Assembly: GCA_964552765.1 (NCBI GenBank)
Contig: CAZKIA010000004.1
Coordinates: forward strand, 1-49,124
Length of the DNA stretch: 49,124 bases
From: JAPUDQ01 sp964552765
Lineage (GTDB): Bacteria > Patescibacteriota > Saccharimonadia > Saccharimonadales > Saccharimonadaceae
Direction of reading: 5' to 3'
Within the stretch, counting starts at the first letter, position 1, and every line of letters begins with the position of its first letter. Positions 7,660 to 15,177 of this stretch are shown piece by piece. Under the pieces are notes generated by a model. The model searched no databases. It worked only from the letters and a program-made list of their open reading frames with translations, and was not told the DNA's origin. The position numbers were made by a program, and so were the translations under genes.

Positions 7660-9456
7660 ATGAAATACATTGTCAGGGTATGGGGCGTTCTCGTTATTGC
7701 GACGCTACTAGTGGCTGGATGTGCAACGCATCTTTATGCAGCGACTGGTACCAATAATTTTACTATCACAAACTTTAATGTTGAGATGACATTGGGGCGG
7801 GATGGGGAAAACCGTTCGACGTTAAAGACTGTCGAGAAGATCACGGCAGTATTTCCCGAAACTAATCAAAATCACGGTCTTGAGCGGATATTTGTGCGAG
7901 AGTACAATAACCATCCGACACAGCTCAATGTGACGTCGGTAGTCGACCAAAACGGCCGTTTGTTGCCATACCACTGGCAGGGTGATGCACTTCGCATCGG
8001 TGACAAAGACATCTATGTACACGGTGCACAAACATATGTCATTACTTATACGCAGCGAGACGTGACACGGTTTTATGCCGATACAGCCAAAGACGAGTTT
8101 TATTGGGATGTAATCGGGACAGATTGGCGCGTGCCGATCACAGACGCTCGTGCCAGCATAACGCTCGACCAGTCGATAATTGGAGCACACAGCAAGGATG
8201 CCAAGTGCTATAAGGGAGTGACTGGCGACACGACAACGTGCGATATCACTCCCGATACGTTCGCTCAGTCATTGCCCGATGCAGCGACTCCGCTCACGTA
8301 TCAAGCATCGGCGACCAATCTCGGTAATGGTCGTGGTATGACGGTGGCGCTTGGCTTTACCAAGGGTACGTTCGCCGAGTATAGCATGTCGCTATGGGAA
8401 CGCCTGGTCATGGTATGGGGTATGTTGCAGGTAGCGATGATGGGTATCAGCATGGCATTGGTAGCTTGGATTATAATCAGATGGAACGCACTCACTACCC
8501 GACGAAAAGAGATCGGTACCGTTGTGCCCGAGTACTTGCCGCCGAAAAATGCCAGTGTGACGACGTCTGCACGAGTTGGTGGGTATACTACATCAGTTAT
8601 GACGGCTCAGTTGCTTGATCTTGCCGTGCGACACTACATAAAGATTTACGAAGTCAAGCAGAAGTCATTATTTGCCGCAGCAGAATATGAAATAGAGATT
8701 GTTAAAGCTATCGACGATCTCAAATGGGAAGAAAAAGAGTTGTTGCGTGATACTTTCGGCGAACAATCAACAGCCATTGGTCAACGAATCAATCTTAAAA
8801 CTCTCAAGAACAACATGGGGTATCTTAACAGGACGCGTAACAATGATACTGATCTTGATAAGCTTATCAAGGGTGAGTATGGGTTAAAGCATGAGGATGC
8901 TGATGGTAAACGGTGGCTACGGCGCGTGGCAACAACAATCCTCATCTTCGCTATTTTGTTGCTGTCACCTGTGCTAGGATTTGCCGCGCTTACGGCGTTT
9001 ATTATGTCGTTTCTAGCCATACGATTGACCGATGAAGGCCTCGTGCTATCACGATATTTGAAGGGCCTCAAGATGTATATCGGAGCGGCAGAAGTTGAGC
9101 GTCTGAAGATGCTTCAAAGTCCTGATGGTGCAGCAAAGACCGCATCAGTCGCCTCGGGAACTGACAGCGCACAGCTGATCACACTGTATGAACGAGTCTT
9201 GCCATATGCTGTATTGTTTGGGCAGGAAAAAGAGTGGAATAAACAGCTTGGCTCATACTATGAATCAAGTGGTGCACGACCCGACTGGTATGTGGGGCAA
9301 TCAGGTGTATTTAACGCGGCAGCGTTTTCATCAGGTATAAGTGGACTATCTGCGGCAAGCAACAGTGTATCATCGGTCAGTTCATCATCGGGTGGATCAT
9401 CTGGTGGCGGGTCATCTGGCGGTGGCGGAGGCGGCGGAGGCGGCGGAGGCTGGTAG
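7660..9456 (+). CDS. DUF2207 family membrane protein with Gly-rich C terminus
   Basis: Resembles DUF2207 proteins: an N-terminal signal segment, an extracellular beta-rich domain, membrane helices, a cytoplasmic part and a Gly/Ser tail ending in W. The start was set at 7660 (MKYIVRVWGV); an in-frame ATG at 7624 would add 12 residues without improving the signal peptide. The signal ends in LLVAGC, which fits a lipobox, though ordinary cleavage after LYA is also possible. One membrane helix lies around residues 255-275 (MGISMALVAWIIIRW) and a second pair near 430-460. The last residues form a long Gly run. Function of the family is unknown; in CPR bacteria such proteins are common near PadR/PspC genes (recalled association, not tested here). 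Confidence 0.85.
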   Translation: MKYIVRVWGVLVIATLLVAGCATHLYAATGTNNFTITNFNVEMTLGRDGENRSTLKTVEKITAVFPETNQNHGLERIFVREYNNHPTQLNVTSVVDQNGRLLPYHWQGDALRIGDKDIYVHGAQTYVITYTQRDVTRFYADTAKDEFYWDVIGTDWRVPITDARASITLDQSIIGAHSKDAKCYKGVTGDTTTCDITPDTFAQSLPDAATPLTYQASATNLGNGRGMTVALGFTKGTFAEYSMSLWERLVMVWGMLQVAMMGISMALVAWIIIRWNALTTRRKEIGTVVPEYLPPKNASVTTSARVGGYTTSVMTAQLLDLAVRHYIKIYEVKQKSLFAAAEYEIEIVKAIDDLKWEEKELLRDTFGEQSTAIGQRINLKTLKNNMGYLNRTRNNDTDLDKLIKGEYGLKHEDADGKRWLRRVATTILIFAILLLSPVLGFAALTAFIMSFLAIRLTDEGLVLSRYLKGLKMYIGAAEVERLKMLQSPDGAAKTASVASGTDSAQLITLYERVLPYAVLFGQEKEWNKQLGSYYESSGARPDWYVGQSGVFNAAAFSSGISGLSAASNSVSSVSSSSGGSSGGGSSGGGGGGGGGGGW

Positions 9457-9497
9457 CGGTATACGGCTCCAGAATAAATCACTGGTATTTCAGTCTA

Positions 9498-9526
9498 TTG
9501 ACATATATCAGTACCTTGTATAACAT
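9498..9526 (+). promoter_or_regulatory. Promoter of padR-pspC
   Basis: A consensus -35 TTGACA (9498-9503) lies 17 bases before TAACAT (9521-9526); TATAAC at 9519-9524 is the alternative -10. Start codon at 9533. PadR proteins often repress their own operon, so an operator may overlap here (inference). Confidence 0.5.
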
Positions 9527-9532
9527 AGAACT

Positions 9533-9883
9533 ATGATAGACCAAGATAAAGTAGTAAATGCCGAGCAGTACGCTGAGCTGCTGGCCACACAACTGCGCAA
9601 AGGGTTTTTGACGTACTGCGTACTAAAAGTGTGTTCGCATGAGCCTGTTTATACGAGTGATATTATTCGTACACTACGCGAGGCGGAGCTTGTAGTGGTA
9701 GAGGGGACGATTTATCCACTACTGAGTCGTTTGCAGCGAGAAGGCTTGCTAACCTATGAATGGCATGAGAGCGAACAGGGGCCGCCACGTAAATACTATG
9801 CGGTAACAGATAGCGGTCGAGATGTGGTCGTTGCTGCTGCCAAGAAAATCACAAAGCTTAATCAAACACTTAAGAAACTATAA
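9533..9883 (+). CDS. PadR family transcriptional regulator
   Basis: A 116-residue winged-helix repressor. The PadR pattern is clear: LRKGFLTYCVLKVCS, then the recognition region TIYPLLSRLQREGLL, and the wing with ESEQGPPRKYYAVTDSGR. It lacks the long C-terminal helical domain of larger PadR proteins and has only a short Lys-rich helix for dimerisation. It lies 9 bases upstream of a PspC-domain gene with its own strong ribosome binding site, so the two form an operon. In Firmicutes and Actinobacteria such PadR-PspC pairs respond to envelope stress or antibiotics; the signal here is unknown. Confidence 0.93.
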   Translation: MIDQDKVVNAEQYAELLATQLRKGFLTYCVLKVCSHEPVYTSDIIRTLREAELVVVEGTIYPLLSRLQREGLLTYEWHESEQGPPRKYYAVTDSGRDVVVAAAKKITKLNQTLKKL

Positions 9884-9892
9884 GGAGGTACT

Positions 9893-10795
9893 ATGAAAGA
9901 AATAACCAGAATTCATCTCAGCCGCACTGCCTATGACATCGAGCTCGATGCAAAGCGCGAGCTCGAGCGATACATAGCAGCACTCGCCAAGCAAACGGAC
10001 GAGGACGTGATGTTGGATATCGAGGCGCGTATGGTGGAGCTTCTTGGCGAGAGAGGAATTGCTGCGGGTGGAGTTATTGTGAAAGCCGATATTGATGCGA
10101 TTAAAGTACAGCTTGGTGAACCACGTGATTTTGTCGATGAAACAGATCACCGGACGACAGAGGAAGTGTCTGATGATACCGAATCATGGCAAGATCGTCG
10201 ATTGTACCGCGATATGGATAATGCGCTCCTTGGGGGAGTACTGGCCGGTATTGCCGCCTATTTTAGGATTGATCCGGTGATTGTACGCATTATTTTCGTT
10301 ATTATTGCCATCAGCTCTTTTGGCTGGGCGCTGGTTGTCTACGCCATATTGTGGTTTCTTATACCGCCTGCTGTCAGCGCAGGGCAGAAACTGCAGCTGC
10401 AGGGTAAGCCTATTACGGCGCTCACAATACGTGAGTTTAGTGAGCGTGAATTTACCAATGAGCGATTGCTTGCAGTGCGTCGTTTCTTAAGCATATGCGT
10501 GGGTATTGGGGCTGCTGTTGCTGCGACTGGGGCATTATTTGCTACTGTTGCCATCTTTATGCAGTCAGTGAGGAACGGTGCGGCGCTCGTCGACAATACA
10601 CTCGTTACGACACTTCTCATTCTCGGCGGTACCTTTGCGAGCTGGATGTTTATTGCGCTGTCGAGTATGTTTATCCGCCAAGATTTCTCTCCTAGCCAGG
10701 CAAATAAAATTGCCGTACTCTTCGTGTTAGGGATTCTTACAGGTGGTGGAGTGATAATCTGGCGGATAATGGGCGGAATGATCAACATATTTTAA
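9893..10795 (+). CDS. PspC-domain membrane protein
   Basis: A 300-residue protein preceded by AAGGAGG. Residues 1-85 form a charged helical region resembling DUF1700/HAAS-type domains that accompany PadR regulators. A PspC domain follows (about residues 102-162): RRLYRDMDNALLGGVLAGIAAYF, then a membrane hairpin ending in WFLIPP. Two or three more helices lie at about 200-295. PspC proteins act in phage-shock-type envelope stress responses. Paired with PadR, it probably forms a membrane-stress sensing or protection unit. No PspA homologue is present in the window. Confidence 0.88.
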   Translation: MKEITRIHLSRTAYDIELDAKRELERYIAALAKQTDEDVMLDIEARMVELLGERGIAAGGVIVKADIDAIKVQLGEPRDFVDETDHRTTEEVSDDTESWQDRRLYRDMDNALLGGVLAGIAAYFRIDPVIVRIIFVIIAISSFGWALVVYAILWFLIPPAVSAGQKLQLQGKPITALTIREFSEREFTNERLLAVRRFLSICVGIGAAVAATGALFATVAIFMQSVRNGAALVDNTLVTTLLILGGTFASWMFIALSSMFIRQDFSPSQANKIAVLFVLGILTGGGVIIWRIMGGMINIF

Positions 10796-10828
10796 TAAAA
10801 TTACTCCCGTGCAGGGAGTAATTTTATT
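10794..10828. terminator. Bidirectional terminator between convergent genes
   Basis: A perfect 15-bp inverted repeat (10794-10808 with 10814-10828, loop GTGCA) has A-rich and T-rich outer ends, so it can terminate both the pspC operon and the minus-strand DUF1508 gene. Confidence 0.9.
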
Positions 10829-10842
10829 AAGAAGTGCCGTAA

Positions 10843-11019
10843 TTATTTTTCGACTTCGACAACTTCAGCAGCAGCGGCGGCACGGGTGACAGCCTCGCAA
10901 CCACGAACAGCGCCGTCTTTGCTCGAGTATTCTTCGCCAGTGGCGACGATCTCACCATTGCCAGCTTTGAGGCGCCAACGGTAACCGTTTTTGCTTGGGT
11001 AGACTTCAAATTTTGCCAT
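10843..11019 (-). CDS. DUF1508 (YegP-like) small protein, 58 aa
   Basis: Found by reading the minus strand: MAKFEVYPSKNGYRWRLKAG, then NGEIVATGEEYSSKDGAVRG and an Ala/Glu-rich tail, stop TAA at 10845-10843. This is a single copy of the DUF1508/YegP fold (F-x-V-Y...G-x-Y-R-W-R-L-K-A-x-N-G-E-I-V-A-x-x-E-x-Y). AAGGAG sits 3-8 bases before the ATG. Family function is not established; members are small soluble proteins often linked to stress. Two overlapping longer frames (10827-11126 in another minus frame and fragments of the plus strand) have no such family resemblance. Confidence 0.9.
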   Translation of the reverse strand: MAKFEVYPSKNGYRWRLKAGNGEIVATGEEYSSKDGAVRGCEAVTRAAAAAEVVEVEK

Positions 11020-11040
11020 AAACTCTCCTTATTAATTCCT

Positions 11041-11046
11041 ATTGTA
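11041..11046 (-). promoter_or_regulatory. -10 box (TACAAT) of the DUF1508 gene
   Basis: TACAAT on the minus strand, 21 bases before the ATG, leaves room for the AAGGAG ribosome binding site. Confidence 0.45.
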
Positions 11047-11096
11047 GTATGGCCTATTGAGCCGTATTCATCAATACGGTGCAAGACAATAAATGG

Positions 11097-11102
11097 TATA
11101 CT
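11097..11102 (+). promoter_or_regulatory. -10 box (TATACT) for the 55-aa protein and bactofilin-like gene
   Basis: TATACT is followed by AAGGAGG (11113-11119) and the ATG at 11125. It is divergent from the DUF1508 promoter, so the two promoters share about 50 bases of control region. Confidence 0.5.
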
Positions 11103-11124
11103 GATGAAGAATAAGGAGGTATGC

Positions 11125-11292
11125 ATGGGGCCAGTCTATGAGTTCAACGGACAGCTATACGAAAGTGTCGAGGAGTTTTTGCAGGATCTAGCGCATGAAT
11201 ACAAGAGTGGCGACCGGGAAAGTGTCGTTGATACGCTTGAGAACTACGGATTTACTATCGCCGATATTGGCGTCCGTCCGGATGGAGTGTAG
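11125..11292 (+). CDS. Small acidic hypothetical protein, 55 aa
   Basis: Starts at the ATG five bases after AAGGAGG; the earlier in-frame ATG at 11104 would place the ribosome binding site inside the gene. The product (MGPVYEFNGQLYESVEEFLQ...) is acidic, soluble and likely helical with two short beta strands. No family recognised. Its TAG lies 2 bases before the next ATG, so it is the first gene of an operon with the bactofilin-like membrane protein. Confidence 0.7.
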   Translation: MGPVYEFNGQLYESVEEFLQDLAHEYKSGDRESVVDTLENYGFTIADIGVRPDGV

Positions 11293-11294
11293 CG

Positions 11295-12437
11295 ATGAAG
11301 AGACTCAAAATAGCTTTTATTGTGGCAGTTGTTGGGGTAGCAGGTTTCTTCATGGCATCACAAGCACATGCTGCCGGACTATATGTTGCGACCGAAAAGG
11401 GTGATGCGGTCGTTGCAGCTGATAAGACGGTTGATAGTTCGGCCTACTTGGCGGGTCAAAATGTGCTCGTCGAGGGAACTGTTAAGGGTGATCTGTATTG
11501 TGCGGGTGACGTCGTAAAAATCAGCGGTACTATCGAGGGCGATGTGCTCTGTGGAGCTCAGACGAGCCTGATGATTACCGGGACGGTTAAGGGAGATATA
11601 CGCGTTGCGGCCAGTACAGTAATGATCGATGGTAGCGTCGGAAGTAATGCGACGATTCTTGCGCGTGATACAACGATGACTAAAAAGGCTATCGTCACGG
11701 GTGATGTGACGGGTGGTACGGCGTCATTTACTCTTGATGGAGGCATCGGTCGTGACCTATTGATCGGTAGCTCAGTGATGAAAATAAACGGTACGGTTGG
11801 CCGTGACGTCAATGCAGGCCTGGAGACACTATCAATCGCTCCAGGTGCTAAAATCGCCGGTAATCTCTCTTATCAGTCAACTAATGAAGCTTCAATACCC
11901 GAGGGTGTGGTAGCGGGCAAGACTACTTATACGGTGATGACGCAGGGGAGCCAAGAGGGTACGTCGGGAGTAGCGATGGCTCTAATGGTGATAGCGGCGT
12001 TTGTTATCCTGGCTGTTGTCGTGACGCTTATTATGCCAAAATACGTCCACGAAGCATCAATTATTCCTATGCGTCAGGCAGTGCTGGCATTTTTGCTGGG
12101 CTTTGCCGCGATTATCTTGTTACCGATGCTCGCTGTGATAGCATTTGTAACGATGGTTGGTAGCCTTCTCGGGGCGGTCTTGCTCGCCGCGTGGCTTCTG
12201 CTCATGCTGCTCTCTGGTGTGTTCTTTGCCTACTATGTCGGGGCACTCGTACTTGGTAAGCGTGGTACGCATGCGATTGTTGTTGTTCTTGTTGGGTCGG
12301 TGATGATCGGTATAGTACTGATGGTGCCAGTTGTAAACGTTATTCTCATGCTGGTACTTCTTGGCGTCGGTGTCGGGATGCAGCTACTGCGTTTACAATA
12401 TCAATTTAGCAAACACCCGTACAAAATCGAAGCCTAG
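11295..12437 (+). CDS. Exported bactofilin-like (polymer-forming) membrane protein
   Basis: 380 residues. A signal peptide (about residues 1-26, ending in SQAHA) is followed by a right-handed beta-helix region of about 170 residues with the repeating pattern seen in polymer-forming cytoskeletal proteins: VLVEGTVKGDLYCAGDVVKI, SGTIEGDVLCGA, TGTVKGDIRVAAS, DGSVGSNATI. The C-terminal third has four strongly hydrophobic segments (from MALMVIAAFVILAVVVTLIM on). Classical bactofilins are cytoplasmic; here the signal peptide puts the beta-helix outside, anchored by the membrane domain. It may form a surface scaffold or coat (inference). Its stop codon overlaps that of the convergent kinase gene in the palindrome CTAG. 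Confidence 0.85.
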   Translation: MKRLKIAFIVAVVGVAGFFMASQAHAAGLYVATEKGDAVVAADKTVDSSAYLAGQNVLVEGTVKGDLYCAGDVVKISGTIEGDVLCGAQTSLMITGTVKGDIRVAASTVMIDGSVGSNATILARDTTMTKKAIVTGDVTGGTASFTLDGGIGRDLLIGSSVMKINGTVGRDVNAGLETLSIAPGAKIAGNLSYQSTNEASIPEGVVAGKTTYTVMTQGSQEGTSGVAMALMVIAAFVILAVVVTLIMPKYVHEASIIPMRQAVLAFLLGFAAIILLPMLAVIAFVTMVGSLLGAVLLAAWLLLMLLSGVFFAYYVGALVLGKRGTHAIVVVLVGSVMIGIVLMVPVVNVILMLVLLGVGVGMQLLRLQYQFSKHPYKIEA

Positions 12438-14452
12438 GCGTGAGCCGTCGTAACGGTGAGTTGGGCGCCACCTTTTTCTGGCGCAGAAGCCTTGATAGCG
12501 CCGCCCATGTAGTCGGTGATAATCTTGTCGAGGAAAAGACTGAAGCCCATACCTTCGTAGTTAAACTCAATGGCGCTATCGGCACGTGAGAATGGCTTGA
12601 AAAGCTGCGGTAGCTTATCTTTAGGAATCCCGATACCGCTATCGGCCACACTGATGCGAATCGTGCCACGTGACGGGTTGGCCTTGAGGACTATTTCGCC
12701 ATTTTCGTTGTTAAACTTGATTGCATTGTCGATGAGTGACTGGATAACAAATGCGAAAAGAGTAGGGTTTTGGTGGATCACGGTTCCCTCAGGAATCTCA
12801 TTGGTGATGGTGAGTCTTTTCTCGTCAATTTGAGATTGCATTGATAGAAGAATAGTATCGATAAGATTACGCAGATCAATAGGTTCTTTTGTGGTTGTTG
12901 CGCCCATTTGAATAGTACCAAGAAGAAGAAACTTCTGCAGTATGTCAGCAAATCGCTGATAGCCTTCGTCAAAGAATCGTGACGATGGCGCATGCTCTAA
13001 TGTTGGGCGAAGAACGTTCAAATCACTTAATCCTTGTTGAAGCACCGTTGTGGATCGTGTGATAAATGCATTACGTGCATCATCGACAGCGTGTTCATGA
13101 GAGATAAGTTGTTCTTGGTGGGCGCGGTGCTCGCGGCGAATGTAGTGATTGCGAATTGCCGCATACAGCACGATGATGATCGCGATAAGGCAGATGCCTT
13201 GGTAGATCATATTTGACGTCCCGAGGTCGACATTGCCTACAACACCAAGCAAGAAGTTAGCAAGTACGGTCAGAATAACTCCCGTGAGGATGGGAATCCA
13301 AAAATATGGCGAGTGAAAAACATTTGGTCTCGTTGTTTTAATATCGGGATTACGAATACCTTTGAGCTCGTCATTATTTTCTATGTCCAGCAGAATTGCT
13401 TTGATATTTGTATCGAGCGTGGCTACCGTATCTCGAAGTGGGCTCAGTTTTTCGGCCGGTACTTCTTTAAGTGCCACGACGGTATCAAGACCATTTCGCA
13501 TGAGCGTTAATGGCGTTCGTAGGTAATGAGATGCTAGTGCGATGAAGTTGTCTTTCTGATCAGCGATATTCTTGTCTCGTTTGAGCAAAATGATAAGAGA
13601 TCGAGCTGCTGCGATTTCTCTGATCGCCAAAAAAGAGATCACGGCCGCAACTAATCCTAAGATAGCGACGATGTAATACGGTACAGTACGAGCAACACCT
13701 TCGGGCACACTTTGAAGGAATTCTCGTACAGGAGCAGGGATTGTTTTAACGATTGGATCAATGAGTGGGTCAAGCGCAGCCGGTACGTTCTTGTAATCTG
13801 GCCCGTTGTAGGCGCGTGGATTGTTTGAGCGAGGAGGCGAGGGCTGGTATTCGCTCGGCGCGGCGATTGGCGGGGTAGGACTTGGCGGCGAAACAGTACC
13901 GGGTGGCGTTAGACATTCTTCGCCCTGGCGTACCATGCCATCTGGTATTGTGTCTTGGGGCCCGGGGATATTTGGACATTCATCAATGATCGGTGCGACG
14001 CAGTTGCCATCGCCATCGACGATTAAGCTGGAGGGAACGACCGTCTGCAAGCCATAGATATTTGGACAGACATCAACGGGCGGGGTTGGTTGCACGTAAC
14101 AATTACCGTTTGTATCTTGGTAGTAACCATTTGGAATAGTGGTCTGTATGCCGGCGATATTAGCACAGACATCAACAGGGTCGGGCGCAGGTGTCACGCA
14201 GTCGCCATTGCTATCGATGATCATGCCGGCCGGAGGAGATACTTGTACTCCAGCAATATTTGGGCAGACATCTGTTGGCGGCGTGCCGATCCATACAGTA
14301 ACACCAGTTTGAGCCAGGACAAGCGGTGTGATAAATAATGCAAAAGAACTCACTATTACTGTGAGTATTCCCCGGTGAAATCTAGCCTTTTTATCATGTG
14401 TTTCTCTTTGGTAGACCTTACGATAACTATAACAATTTCTTGGAGTAAGCAC
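12434..14452 (-). CDS. Multi-pass sensor histidine kinase with Cys-repeat ectodomain
   Basis: 672 residues. TM1 lies at about 28-47. Residues 61-182 hold four Cys-pair repeats (DVCPNI.G.Q...P.G...D.NG.C), then a Pro-rich stretch to about 215. TM2 lies at about 259-277. A phospho-acceptor-like helix follows with H309 in ASHYLRTPLTLM. Unusually, two more membrane helices (about 384-406 and 416-434) come next, then a second helical segment, and only then the HATPase domain with N-box DNAIKF (575-580) and G1 box DSGIGIP (604-610). The start is a GTG at 14452; no ATG fits the signal segment. No response regulator is adjacent. The nearest in the window are 37490 and 45348. Confidence 0.85.
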   Translation of the reverse strand: MLTPRNCYSYRKVYQRETHDKKARFHRGILTVIVSSFALFITPLVLAQTGVTVWIGTPPTDVCPNIAGVQVSPPAGMIIDSNGDCVTPAPDPVDVCANIAGIQTTIPNGYYQDTNGNCYVQPTPPVDVCPNIYGLQTVVPSSLIVDGDGNCVAPIIDECPNIPGPQDTIPDGMVRQGEECLTPPGTVSPPSPTPPIAAPSEYQPSPPRSNNPRAYNGPDYKNVPAALDPLIDPIVKTIPAPVREFLQSVPEGVARTVPYYIVAILGLVAAVISFLAIREIAAARSLIILLKRDKNIADQKDNFIALASHYLRTPLTLMRNGLDTVVALKEVPAEKLSPLRDTVATLDTNIKAILLDIENNDELKGIRNPDIKTTRPNVFHSPYFWIPILTGVILTVLANFLLGVVGNVDLGTSNMIYQGICLIAIIIVLYAAIRNHYIRREHRAHQEQLISHEHAVDDARNAFITRSTTVLQQGLSDLNVLRPTLEHAPSSRFFDEGYQRFADILQKFLLLGTIQMGATTTKEPIDLRNLIDTILLSMQSQIDEKRLTITNEIPEGTVIHQNPTLFAFVIQSLIDNAIKFNNENGEIVLKANPSRGTIRISVADSGIGIPKDKLPQLFKPFSRADSAIEFNYEGMGFSLFLDKIITDYMGGAIKASAPEKGGAQLTVTTAHA
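13907..14272 (-). repeat. Four tandem Cys-pair repeats in the kinase ectodomain
   Basis: Codes for residues 61-182 of the kinase. Each unit of about 30-33 residues reads roughly D-x-C-x-N-I-x-G-x-Q, x-P-x-G, D-x-x-G-x-C. Cys positions are 63/85, 96/118, 129/151 and 159/180. The spacing within a unit is near constant (21-22 residues), which suggests one disulfide per unit. Confidence 0.8.
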
Positions 14453-14480
14453 AAGGGTTATGTTCAGGGCTGGAGAGGCG

Positions 14481-14486
14481 TATACT
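14481..14486 (+). promoter_or_regulatory. -10 box (TATACT) of the ABC exporter operon, leaderless
   Basis: TATACT lies 7 bases before the ATG at 14494; no Shine-Dalgarno is present. Confidence 0.55.
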
Positions 14487-14493
14487 AAGGGTA

Positions 14494-15177
14494 ATGATTG
14501 AAGTTGTAGATATCAGTAAGACCTATGGCAAGCGCGGTCAGGAATTCGTGGCACTTGCTTGTGTGAGCTTTGCGATACCAGACGGAGCGAGCGTGGCTAT
14601 TGTTGGTAAGAGTGGGTCGGGTAAAAGTACGCTTATGCATGTCATGAGTGGACTTGATCGGCCAGACTCAGGTGAAATCCTGATCGATGGCAAGAATATT
14701 TTGATGTTCAAGCAAAAAGAAGTCGATGCATTTCGCTCCGAGAAAATGAGCTTTGTTTTTCAGAGCTTTTTTGTTCAGGGTAATGAGAGTTGCTACAACA
14801 ACGTCAGTTTGCCGCTGGAAATCGCCAAAGTGCCGACGGGGCGCCGCCGTACAAAGGTACTCAAGGCATTGAAGGCCGTTGGGCTTGATGACAAGATCAC
14901 ATCTCGAGCACGTGATCTATCTGGCGGGCAGAAACAGCGTCTCGCTATCGCACGGGCAATCGTGAATAATCCACGGATTTTATTTGCCGACGAGCCAACG
15001 GGTAACCTCGACAGTACCACAGGTGAAGCGGTCGAAAACTTGTTGTTTCATTACAATAAGAAAAATAAGACGACGCTTATTATCGTGACGCACGATACCG
15101 ACCTCGCTAAAAAATGCGACATGCAGATACATATTAAAGACGGCAAGGTGCAGCGCATTGTCGGAGGTAAAAAATGA
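14494..15177 (+). CDS. ABC transporter ATP-binding protein (MacB/LolD-like)
   Basis: 227-residue ATPase. Walker A VGKSGSGKSTLMHV, Q-loop FVFQSFFVQ, signature LSGGQKQRLAIARA, Walker B ILFADEPTGNLDS and the switch His in IVTHD are all intact. The DEPTGNLDS form is typical of the MacB/LolD/FtsE group, which uses ATP for mechanical work or export of peptides and lipoproteins across the envelope. It overlaps the permease gene by 4 bases (ATGA), so the two are translationally coupled. The substrate is unknown; lack of a membrane fusion protein argues against a tripartite Gram-negative pump. Confidence 0.93.
   Translation: MIEVVDISKTYGKRGQEFVALACVSFAIPDGASVAIVGKSGSGKSTLMHVMSGLDRPDSGEILIDGKNILMFKQKEVDAFRSEKMSFVFQSFFVQGNESCYNNVSLPLEIAKVPTGRRRTKVLKALKAVGLDDKITSRARDLSGGQKQRLAIARAIVNNPRILFADEPTGNLDSTTGEAVENLLFHYNKKNKTTLIIVTHDTDLAKKCDMQIHIKDGKVQRIVGGKK

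Noticed and set aside
9258..9482. Minus-strand frame with a long polyproline stretch
   Set aside because: It is the antisense of the Gly-run at the end of the DUF2207 gene; no promoter or ribosome binding site.
10827..11126. Minus-strand 99-aa frame over the DUF1508 gene
   Set aside because: The DUF1508 protein in another minus frame has family signature, ribosome binding site and promoter; this frame has none.
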